The notes under the pieces were generated by a model. The model was given only the letters and a program-made list of their open reading frames with translations. It did no database searches and was not told where the DNA came from. The position numbers and the translations under genes are program-made. A DNA stretch of 64,000 nucleotides. Origin: Myxococcales bacterium (GTDB lineage: Bacteria; Myxococcota_A; Polyangia; Palsa-1104). The DNA lies in assembly GCA_003170275.1 (NCBI GenBank), contig PNAM01000017.1, forward strand, positions 141,586-205,585. Direction: 5' to 3'. Of the stretch, positions 54,011 through 64,000 are shown in pieces. Position 1 is the first letter of the stretch. Each line of letters begins with the position of its first letter.

Positions 54011-54843
54011 CGGAGCTCCTTGAGCGCCTGCGCGAACTCGAACGAGAGCTGCTCGTTTCTCGCCGGCTCGCACACCACGCGGCCTTTCTCGACGGAGATC
54101 AGCGGCGAGCCCGTGTTCTGCGTGGCGACGATCACGCGGCCGGCGCGGCCGAGCACCCGATCGAGCGCGCTCTTGGCGAGCTGCGGGCGATTGTTGGCCT
54201 GCGACAGGTGCGCCGCCACCACCAGCCGCGGCGGCGGTCCCAGCTTGATCATCATCTTTAGCAGCGACGCCGATTGATCGTTCGACAAATGGCCGAGCCG
54301 CCCGCCCACGCGCCGCTTGAGCGACGGCGGATAGGAGCCGAACTTGAGCAGCGTGGCGTCGTGGTTGGCCTCGAGCACCAGCACGTCGCAGCCGGCGTAG
54401 GCGGCGGCCACGTCGGGCGCGTCGTGGCCGCAGTCGGTGAGGATGCCGACGCGCGACACGCCGTCCGACAGCACGTAGCCGACCGTCTCGATGGCGTCGT
54501 GCGGCAGCAGCACCGGCAGCACCTCGAACGCGCCGACGGTGAAGCGATCGCCCGCGCGCACCAGGCCCGCCTCGAGCTCGCACGCGCGGCGCGTGCCCGC
54601 CGTCGCCCACATCGGCCGTCCGTAGGTTCTCGCGCAGCCGGCGTGATCGTTGTGATCGTGCGTGATCAACAGCGCGTCGATCTGCTCGAGCGCGATCGGC
54701 TGCGGCAAGCGCGCCAGCCGCGTCTCGACTTCCTTCTTCGGCAGGCCCGCATCGACCAGCACCCGGGTGCGCGCGCCGACGGGCCCCGCCTCGAAGTAGG
54801 CGACATTGCCCGACGAGCCGCTACCGAGCAGGGAGAGCCGCAA
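54007..54843 (-). CDS. MBL-fold metallohydrolase (YycJ/WalJ-like)
   Basis: A 278-residue metallo-beta-lactamase-fold protein with the metal-binding THDHNDHAG motif and downstream His/Asp ligands ([15 protein letters not shown]). LLGSGSSGN at the start is typical of YycJ/WalJ, linked to DNA repair or cell-wall signalling in Firmicutes. The start is a TTG at 54843; a TATATA box lies about 9 bases upstream. It leads the purine operon with a 4-base overlap into purB, although its role in purines is unknown. Confidence 0.85.
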   Translation of the reverse strand: MRLSLLGSGSSGNVAYFEAGPVGARTRVLVDAGLPKKEVETRLARLPQPIALEQIDALLITHDHNDHAGCARTYGRPMWATAGTRRACELEAGLVRAGDRFTVGAFEVLPVLLPHDAIETVGYVLSDGVSRVGILTDCGHDAPDVAAAYAGCDVLVLEANHDATLLKFGSYPPSLKRRVGGRLGHLSNDQSASLLKMMIKLGPPPRLVVAAHLSQANNRPQLAKSALDRVLGRAGRVIVATQNTGSPLISVEKGRVVCEPARNEQLSFEFAQALKELR

Positions 54844-54888
54844 AGGACGGCCTATATAACACTCCCCGAGGTCGGTTGGCCAGGCTCG

Positions 54889-57375
54889 TCACTTCGCAGG
54901 GTCGGCGCAGCAGCGAAACCCGGTGAACAGCGCGCCGTCGCCGCCGCCGCGGACGGTGTAGGAGCAGCGCGCGAGCGGGTTCCCTTGCTGCGCCGAGCCA
55001 CCCTTTTGCGCCGGCTGTCCCTTGGCGCTCACCCACTCGGCGACGTTGCCGCTCATGTCGTACGCGCCCGATCCCGAGCGGCAGTCCTTGAAGTTGCCCG
55101 CCGGCTCGATCTCGCCGCCGCGCGTGTTGCAGCGGCTGACGTCGTAGGTGGCGCCGTACGGATAGCTGGCGCCGCCCTTGCCGCGGCAGGCGCGCTCCCA
55201 CTCGCCCTCGGTGCACAGCCGCTCGCCGCGCAACGAGCACAGGCGGCCCGCCTCTTCAAAGCGGATGTTGGTGCGCGGGATGGTCTTGCCGCCCGGATAT
55301 TCGTAGAGGTCGATGCAGAAACGGCTCTTGCCCTCGACCAGGTTCGCGCCGAGCGGGCACGGGCCGGACACCGCGGCGGCGGGCGCCACGTCCGGGTGCG
55401 TGACGATCGGCGCGGAGGGGTGTGCCGCAGCGCCGGCGTCGAGCACCGGCTGCGCGGCGCCGGCAGGTGGTGGATTGTGGCGCAAGGTGTCGGCTTGCGC
55501 GTTGAGCTGATCGGCCAGCCGCTGCTTCTCCAACCGATCGTGCTGCTGCTTCATCTCGCGCATGTAGTGCAACACGCCGATGCCGATGCCGGCGAGCGCC
55601 AGGAAGAACACCGCCAGCAGGATCACCACCCCGACCGAGCTCACGCCACCGCGCGGCGGCGGGTTGAGCGGGACCACCTCCAGCGTCGGACGCGCCGGAC
55701 GCGGCGACGCCTGCGCGACCGGCGCGGGCGGCCTCGTGGCGGGCGGCGGCGGCTTGAACAGCAGCAAGGGCGCGACGGGCGTCTCGATCGGAATCTCGAC
55801 CTCGATCTTCGGCAGCCGATCGACCAGCGGGTTGGGCGTCGGCGGGCGATCCGGAACCACCCACTCGCGCGCGCGCGGCTGCAGCGCGTTGCCGGGATTG
55901 GTGACCGCCTCGTCGACCGTCGCCTTGAGCTCCTGGGCGCTCATCTTGTCGACACGGTTGGTGAGCTGGTGATCGTCGCCGAACTCGTCGCCGAACTGCG
56001 GCGTCGTGGGCGGCGCGGGCGCGGGCGGCGGCAGCGGCGTCCCGTCGGCCAGCGACGGATCGACCGGCTTGGGCAACGAGATCGGCCCCGAGTCTTCCGG
56101 GGCGATCGGCTCGGGCGGCGGCGGGATATCCGGCTCGAGCCGCGGCACCTGCGTGGTCTTGACCGCATCCGGCTCGAGCAGGTGGATCGGCTCGGTCATC
56201 GAGTCATCCGGCAGCGCGGACCTGAACGTGCCGTCGGCGGCGCGCATCACGTTGAGATCGAGATCGTCCTCGACCTCGCCCTCCTCCGCCGGCTCGAGCA
56301 TGTCCATCGAGATCTGCTGCGTCTCGGAGGACTGCATGCGCAGCGGGAAGATCTCCTCCTCCGAGATCTGGCGCGTCACGTCGGCGCCTTGCAGGCGGCG
56401 CAGCTCGGCCTCGTCCACCTGGCGCGTGAGGTCGCCATTTTCCGGGCGCGTGTGCTCTTCCGAGTCACCGTCCTCGTGGGGATCGATGCGCTCGACCGGC
56501 TGCGTGAGCAGCCCCGAGTCCTCGTGCTCATGCTCGACCGGCTGCGCGAGCTGGCCGCGCACCGGGGTCGGCAGGCGAAGCGGCGGCGCGGGCACGTGGC
56601 TGAGCTGCGCCTCGAGCTCGTTGGCCAGCGCCTCGATCGAGCCGTGGCGCTCGAGCGGATCTTCCGCGAGCCCGCGGCGCAGCACCGTCACCAGCGTGGC
56701 CGGCACGCCCTGCACGACCAGCGGCTTGCCCGGCAGCGCGCCGGTGAGCAGCTCGACGGCCAGCAGCGCGAGCGAGTACACGTCTGCACGCGGGTCGGCG
56801 ACCAGCGCCGCACGGATCTCCGGCGCCAGCCGCGCGTAGCCCGGCAGGCTGCGCACCGCCTCGAGATAGCGCTTGCGCGGCAACGCCGGCCCGATGCCCA
56901 GGTTGGCCAGCTTCACCGACTCCTCGAGCACCACGATCGCGTCGGCGCGCATGTCGCCCAGCACCACGCCGTGCTGGTGCGCGTGCTGCACGCCCGCCGC
57001 CACCTGCTTCAAGATCGGCCGCGCCTCGTCGCTGGTGAGCGGCCCCTTGGCCAGCCGCTCGGCGAGCATCGCGCCGGGCGCCCACTGCGCCGCGATCACC
57101 ACCTCGTCTCCGTCGGCGACCACGTCGTACAGGCGCACCAGGTTGGGGTGCTGCAGCGCCTTGCCGCGCGAGAGCTGCTTGACGAACGCCAGCCGCGTCG
57201 CCTCGTCGGGCAACAGGTCCGGGCCGACCACCCGCAAGGACACGTCCACGCCGATGTCCAGATCGACCGCGCGATAGACCATCCCCAGCGGCCGCTGCCC
57301 CACCACCGCGACGATCTCGTAGCGCCCGCAAACCTTATCGCCGACCATCCTTTGGCCTTGGCCTTGGCGCGGCAT
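54889..57375 (-). CDS. Pseudokinase fused to a formylglycine-enzyme-like (SUMF1) domain
   Basis: An 828-residue protein. Residues 1-270 form a kinase fold but lack the key residues: the VAIK Lys is Arg (VDVSLRVVG), the HRD..K..N loop is LGDMRADA, and DFG is NLG. It cannot be a standard kinase. Residues 270-590 are a long acidic/Pro-rich linker. A transmembrane helix lies near 600, and the C terminus (about 680-828) is an FGE-sulfatase/SUMF1-like domain with GGKTIPRTNIRF, CTEGEWERAC, YDMSGNVAEW and FTGFRCC. The C-terminal domain should be outside the cytoplasm. ATG at 57375 overlaps the dut stop (TGATG). Confidence 0.85.
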   Translation of the reverse strand: MPRQGQGQRMVGDKVCGRYEIVAVVGQRPLGMVYRAVDLDIGVDVSLRVVGPDLLPDEATRLAFVKQLSRGKALQHPNLVRLYDVVADGDEVVIAAQWAPGAMLAERLAKGPLTSDEARPILKQVAAGVQHAHQHGVVLGDMRADAIVVLEESVKLANLGIGPALPRKRYLEAVRSLPGYARLAPEIRAALVADPRADVYSLALLAVELLTGALPGKPLVVQGVPATLVTVLRRGLAEDPLERHGSIEALANELEAQLSHVPAPPLRLPTPVRGQLAQPVEHEHEDSGLLTQPVERIDPHEDGDSEEHTRPENGDLTRQVDEAELRRLQGADVTRQISEEEIFPLRMQSSETQQISMDMLEPAEEGEVEDDLDLNVMRAADGTFRSALPDDSMTEPIHLLEPDAVKTTQVPRLEPDIPPPPEPIAPEDSGPISLPKPVDPSLADGTPLPPPAPAPPTTPQFGDEFGDDHQLTNRVDKMSAQELKATVDEAVTNPGNALQPRAREWVVPDRPPTPNPLVDRLPKIEVEIPIETPVAPLLLFKPPPPATRPPAPVAQASPRPARPTLEVVPLNPPPRGGVSSVGVVILLAVFFLALAGIGIGVLHYMREMKQQHDRLEKQRLADQLNAQADTLRHNPPPAGAAQPVLDAGAAAHPSAPIVTHPDVAPAAAVSGPCPLGANLVEGKSRFCIDLYEYPGGKTIPRTNIRFEEAGRLCSLRGERLCTEGEWERACRGKGGASYPYGATYDVSRCNTRGGEIEPAGNFKDCRSGSGAYDMSGNVAEWVSAKGQPAQKGGSAQQGNPLARCSYTVRGGGDGALFTGFRCCADPAK

Positions 57376-57827
57376 CACTTGCCGGTGTGCCCGTAACCGC
57401 CTGCGCCGCGCCCCGTCGTGTTGAGCGTCTCCTCCACCAACTCCACCCGCGCGACGGCGGCGATCACCAGCTGCGCGATGCGCTCGCCGTTCTTCACCAC
57501 GAACGGCTCGGCGCCGTGGTTGATGAGCAGCACCTTGACCTCGCCGCGATAGTCCTCGTCGACGGTGCCCGGGCTGTTGAGCACGGTCACGCCGTGCTTG
57601 AGCGCGAGCCCCGAGCGCGGCCGCACCTGCGCTTCGTAGCCGTGCGGTAGCTGCAAGGCCAGACCGGTGCCCACCAGCGCGCGAGCGCCGGGAGCGAGGG
57701 TGATTTCGGTGGCGTTTTCGAGGAGCGCCGCCAGATCGAGCCCGGCGGCGCCTTCGCTCATGTAACGGGGGAGCTGCGCACCCTCCCGCAGCCGCTGAAT
57801 TTTGACTACGGGAGTGTGCGCGGACAT
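57375..57827 (-). CDS. dut: dUTP diphosphatase
   Basis: A 150-residue trimeric dUTPase that removes dUTP and makes dUMP. All five motifs are visible: [29 protein letters not shown] and the C-terminal [10 protein letters not shown], in which Tyr-His replaces the usual Phe-Ser. It lies 13 bases after pnp and 1 base over the pseudokinase start, so it is probably read in the same transcript. Confidence 0.95.
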   Translation of the reverse strand: MSAHTPVVKIQRLREGAQLPRYMSEGAAGLDLAALLENATEITLAPGARALVGTGLALQLPHGYEAQVRPRSGLALKHGVTVLNSPGTVDEDYRGEVKVLLINHGAEPFVVKNGERIAQLVIAAVARVELVEETLNTTGRGAGGYGHTGK

Positions 57828-57840
57828 GAGCAGCGAGAGC

Positions 57841-59958
<2,118 letters not shown>

Positions 59959-60000
59959 GCTGGTTCTCCTCTGTTGCGATGGAGAGCCGGCGGCGCGATT

Positions 60001-60044
60001 GGTCCTTCAGCGCTGCCTCCGCAAGGAAGCACCGCTGGAGGGCT
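60001..60044 (-). promoter_or_regulatory. Leader hairpin between rpsO and pnp (possible RNase III site)
   Basis: On the minus strand, CCTCCAGCG pairs with CGCTGAAGG (9 pairs with one G-U). One G-G mismatch follows, then T-A and GCTTCC pairing with GGAGGC around a TTGC loop, for about 16 pairs in 38 bases; weaker outer pairs extend it to 60001-60044. In E. coli a hairpin in this position is cut by RNase III and mediates PNPase autoregulation. It has no T-tract, so it is not a classical terminator. Confidence 0.5.
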
Positions 60045-60074
60045 AATCCACGCCGCCGTGCTCTGTTGCCGGAA

Positions 60075-60344
60075 CTACTTGCGAATTCCGAGAGTATTGA
60101 TGACGACGCGGTAGCGCTCGAGGCTCTTGCGCTTGAGGTAGTCGAGCAGCCGGCGACGCTGGCTGACGAGCCTGAGCAGGCCGCGACGCGAGTGATGATC
60201 CTTCACGTGCGACTTGAAGTGCTCGGTGAGGTAGTTGATGCGCTCGGACATCAGCGCGATCTGGACCTCGGGCGATCCGGTGTCGCCTTCGTGGGTGGCG
60301 AACTTGGTGATGACGTCTTTTTTTCGGGCGGTAGCGAGGCTCAT
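60075..60344 (-). CDS. rpsO: 30S ribosomal protein S15
   Basis: An 89-residue S15 with the conserved [20 protein letters not shown] and [21 protein letters not shown]. It binds the 16S central domain. It lies 50 bases after truB and 116 bases before pnp, as in many bacteria. Confidence 0.98.
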   Translation of the reverse strand: MSLATARKKDVITKFATHEGDTGSPEVQIALMSERINYLTEHFKSHVKDHHSRRGLLRLVSQRRRLLDYLKRKSLERYRVVINTLGIRK

Positions 60345-60394
60345 TTGGGTAATTCCTTTTCGCGTTTCGATCTCGTTATTTTGGGGCTGTATCT

Positions 60395-61288
60395 TTACGA
60401 ATTGAGCTGATTTGTCAATGTAAATACGCGGCTCAAGCGCAGCTTGCCACTCTCCAGCGCGGCCACTGCGAGGAGCGATCCGTCGGGGCGCAGCAGGCGC
60501 ACGAACGGCGAGCCGTCCGGCGGCTGCAACTGCTCGACTACTTTCACCTTTCCGTCACGAACATCACGCGCCTGCTGCTCGTCGAGCGGGAGCGACGGCA
60601 GGTGCGCGAGCGCCTCGGCCAGGCCCAGCGACGGGCACTCCGGACCGAGCGCGTCCAGCGCCACCGAGCGCTCGAGCGTGAAGCCGCCGACGCGCGTACG
60701 CCGCAGCGCGGTCAGGTGCGCGCCCACGCCCAAGAGCGCGCCCAGGTCTCCAGCGATCACCCGAATATAGGTCCCCTTGCCACAGCCGATCGTGAAGCGC
60801 ACGCGGGCCCGTGCACCCTCGATCGCGAACGAGTCGAGGCGCGCCTCGGTGACCACCACCTCGCGGGCGGCGCGCTCGACCTCCAGGCCCGCGCGCGCCA
60901 GCTCGTACAGCCGCTTGCCATTGAGGCGAATGGCCGAGTGCATGGGCGGCGTCTGAAGGATGGTGCCGACGAACCCGGCGAGCGCGGCCTCGACCTGCGC
61001 GCGGGTCAGGTGGCCCGCCGGCTGCTCGTCGGTGATCGTGCCTTCGGCGTCGAGCGTGTCGGTGGTCACCCCGAGCAGCGCCTCGGCCTCGTAGACCTTC
61101 TCGCCGGCCATCAGGAACGGCACCAGCTTGGTGGCCTCGCCGACGCACACCGGCAAGATGCCGGTGGCCATCGGATCGAGCGTGCCGGCGTGGCCGACGC
61201 GCCGCTCACCGACGGCACGGCGCACCGCCGCGACCACGTCGAACGAGGTCGGCCCGCGCGGCTTGTCGACGATGATGACGCCCGTCAT
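60395..61288 (-). CDS. truB: tRNA pseudouridine(55) synthase
   Basis: A 297-residue TruB that forms pseudouridine 55 in tRNA. The catalytic Asp is in [13 protein letters not shown], and [14 protein letters not shown] is a family motif. ATG at 61288 is chosen; an open frame continues upstream through nrnA but has no reason to be translated. It overlaps the nrnA stop by 4 bases. Confidence 0.95.
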   Translation of the reverse strand: MTGVIIVDKPRGPTSFDVVAAVRRAVGERRVGHAGTLDPMATGILPVCVGEATKLVPFLMAGEKVYEAEALLGVTTDTLDAEGTITDEQPAGHLTRAQVEAALAGFVGTILQTPPMHSAIRLNGKRLYELARAGLEVERAAREVVVTEARLDSFAIEGARARVRFTIGCGKGTYIRVIAGDLGALLGVGAHLTALRRTRVGGFTLERSVALDALGPECPSLGLAEALAHLPSLPLDEQQARDVRDGKVKVVEQLQPPDGSPFVRLLRPDGSLLAVAALESGKLRLSRVFTLTNQLNS

Positions 61289-62265
61289 CCCTTGCCGATC
61301 GCGGCCAGCAGGCGAGCCTTGGCAGCTTTGAGCGGCAAGGCGAGCGCGCAGCCGGCGGCGGCCCGGTGTCCCCCGCCATCGAACTGCGCGGCCACGGCGC
61401 CCACGTCGACGGCGCCCTTCGATCGCAGGCTCACCCGCACGCTGGTGCGCGCCACCGTGAGCATCAGCCCCACCTCGACGCCCTCGATGCCGCGCGCGTA
61501 GTTGACGAAGTTCTCCGCCAGCTCGGGCCCGGCGCCCGCCTGCGCCAGCATGTCCTCGGTCAGGGTCAACAGCGCGATTCGCCGCGGGCGCTCGCCCACC
61601 ACCTCCAGGGTGCCCAGGACGAGCGCCAGCAGGCGCGCCCGCCCCGCCGGCCACTCCTCCTCGGCGCGCCGCGCGAAGTCCCACGGCACCGCTCCGGCCC
61701 GTACGCAGTCGGTCGCCAGCTCGAGCGTCTCCAGATCGGTCGACGAATAGCGGAACCAGCCGGTGTCGGAGACCAGCGAGCACCACAACGCCTCGGCGAT
61801 AGGCTTGTCGAGAGGCACGCCCAGCGCGCGCAGAAACCGCGCGACGATCACGCCGACGGCCGACGCCGCGGGATCGCGGATCACCACGTCGCCGAACGCG
61901 CGTGACGATCCGTGGTGATCGAGGACCACCATCGGCCCGGTGATCTCTCTTGGCGGAAAGTGCTCGCCGAGCAGACGCGCGTCGCCCGCGTCGTGAACGA
62001 ACGTCGCATCGAACGGCTCCGCCGGCGGCTTGGTCACCACCGCCGCCGCACCGTCGAGAAACCGCAGCCGCGCAGGCGCCGGATCGCGGTCGTAGATCAC
62101 GACCTCCTTGCCGAGCGCGCGCAGCCCGTGCGCCGTCGCCAGCATCGAGCCGAGCGCATCACCGTCGGGATTGGCGTGCGCGGACACCAGGAAGCGCTTC
62201 CCCGCGTGCACCAGCGCGACCGCCTCTTCCATCGCTGTCTTGGCCAGCGTCTTGGGCGGTGTCAT
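61285..62265 (-). CDS. nrnA: DHH/DHHA1-family phosphoesterase, NrnA-like
   Basis: A 326-residue DHH protein that should degrade nanoRNA or pAp. Visible metal motifs are NPDGDALGS, LDHHGSS (the DHH triad) and a later VSDTG. The C-terminal DHHA1 domain has FDGGGHRAAAG. It lies between ylxP and truB with 4-base overlaps on both sides. The ATG is at 62265. Confidence 0.92.
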   Translation of the reverse strand: MTPPKTLAKTAMEEAVALVHAGKRFLVSAHANPDGDALGSMLATAHGLRALGKEVVIYDRDPAPARLRFLDGAAAVVTKPPAEPFDATFVHDAGDARLLGEHFPPREITGPMVVLDHHGSSRAFGDVVIRDPAASAVGVIVARFLRALGVPLDKPIAEALWCSLVSDTGWFRYSSTDLETLELATDCVRAGAVPWDFARRAEEEWPAGRARLLALVLGTLEVVGERPRRIALLTLTEDMLAQAGAGPELAENFVNYARGIEGVEVGLMLTVARTSVRVSLRSKGAVDVGAVAAQFDGGGHRAAAGCALALPLKAAKARLLAAIGKG

Positions 62266-62597
62266 TTCTCGGGCTCCCAATGCTGGTCGCCGGCCTCGAG
62301 ATCCTCGTCGCCGTAGTTGATGTAGTCCTGCTCGTCGTTGGTGATCTTGCAGACCGCCAGGTCTTCGATGAACTGCAAGATCTTCTGCACCATCGCTTGC
62401 GTGAAGCCGAGCTCGTTCGAGACCACGCAAAAGCCCAGGTCGGCCGACTGCCAGTTGTCCTGGTCGCCGACCTCCGCTACAGCACAGTTGAACTTGTTTT
62501 GGACCCGGTCCTTGATGCGCCGGAGCACCATCCGCTTCTCTTTGAGCGAATGGCTCTCCGGCACCATCATCGTGACCCGACAGACGCCTACGACCAT
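62262..62597 (-). CDS. DUF503 (YlxP-like) protein
   Basis: A 111-residue protein of the DUF503/YlxP family: MMVPESHSLKEKRMVLRRIKDRVQNKFN and AVAEVGDQDNWQSADLGF are diagnostic. It is usually found beside infB and rbfA. It may help ribosome assembly. It lies 3 bases after infB. It is directly followed by nrnA with a 4-base overlap, so rbfA is not in its usual place. Confidence 0.92.
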   Translation of the reverse strand: MVVGVCRVTMMVPESHSLKEKRMVLRRIKDRVQNKFNCAVAEVGDQDNWQSADLGFCVVSNELGFTQAMVQKILQFIEDLAVCKITNDEQDYINYGDEDLEAGDQHWEPEK

Positions 62598-62600
62598 TGT

Positions 62601-64000
<1,400 letters not shown>

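Noticed and set aside
54274..57396. An open frame of about 1,040 codons antisense to the pseudokinase and hydrolase genes
   Set aside because: It is Arg/His/Gln/Leu-rich without any domain, and lies opposite well-supported genes. It is a GC-bias artefact.

Overview
The window is a GC-rich (roughly two-thirds G+C by eye), densely packed stretch of bacterial chromosome with about 66 protein genes, no gene-free stretch over 300 bases, and no rRNA, tRNA, insertion sequence, prophage or CRISPR array that I can see. Several things point to a myxobacterium-like member of the Myxococcota (old Deltaproteobacteria): Ser/Thr kinases with HRDVTPSN-type loops and proline-rich tails, many TPR/HEAT/PilZ/VWA proteins, a formylglycine-enzyme-like domain on a kinase-like protein, two acyl-CoA dehydrogenases, and housekeeping order. 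This assignment is inference.

Layout. 1-5.2 kb: end of queE, an M23 peptidase, a PilF/Tgl-like TPR lipoprotein followed by a RodZ-like HTH/membrane protein, recO and a PfkB kinase. 5.2-11.2 kb: a membrane protein, a Nudix hydrolase, the GTPases Era and Der, and two tandem DUF4190-like proteins. 11.2-20.2 kb: an Lgt-family protein, a long acyl-CoA dehydrogenase, an alkaline-phosphatase-fold hydrolase, envelope proteins, a gamma-carbonic-anhydrase-like protein, VanZ, a bifunctional-nuclease-family protein and MiaB. 20.3-31.2 kb: membrane proteins, a YfhO-like protein, a penicillin-acylase homologue, an ICMT-like methyltransferase, a small ArsC/Spx-like gene with an in-frame TGA, a VWA/CoxE-like protein, a PDZ-thioredoxin, an HpnA-like epimerase and a PilZ protein. 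31.2-42.2 kb: a HEAT/TPR protein, a Mug-type DNA glycosylase, two Ser/Thr kinases, an acyl-CoA dehydrogenase, tmk, a PDZ lipoprotein and a KOW protein. 42.2-48.5 kb: rsh, gmk, yicC, an epimerase, an outer-membrane protein and a small membrane protein. 48.5-54.8 kb: a tightly coupled purine block (MBL hydrolase-purB-purC-purS-purQ-purL). 54.9-64 kb: the translation/RNA-decay block infB-ylxP-nrnA-truB-rpsO-pnp, continuing into dut and a pseudokinase fused to a formylglycine-enzyme-like domain.

The most striking observation is at 27296-27640. A short ArsC/Spx-like thioredoxin-fold gene has a TGA exactly where the first cysteine of the CxxC motif belongs (reading WKPG-U-TGC), and the frame is otherwise open from an ATG to a normal stop. 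This is what a selenocysteine (UxxC) protein looks like, and hairpins lie around and just after the TGA. No selenocysteine machinery is in the window, so this needs the rest of the genome. A second hidden gene is a complete Mug-type uracil-DNA glycosylase (32953-33462) whose only plausible start is CTG, overlapping the preceding kinase stop as CTGA.

Recurring themes: translational coupling through 1-4 base start/stop overlaps; promoters of the form TTGACN-17/18-TACNNT; several genes whose -10-like box lies only 6-7 bases before the start codon, suggesting leaderless transcripts; and palindromes next to or inside those promoters.
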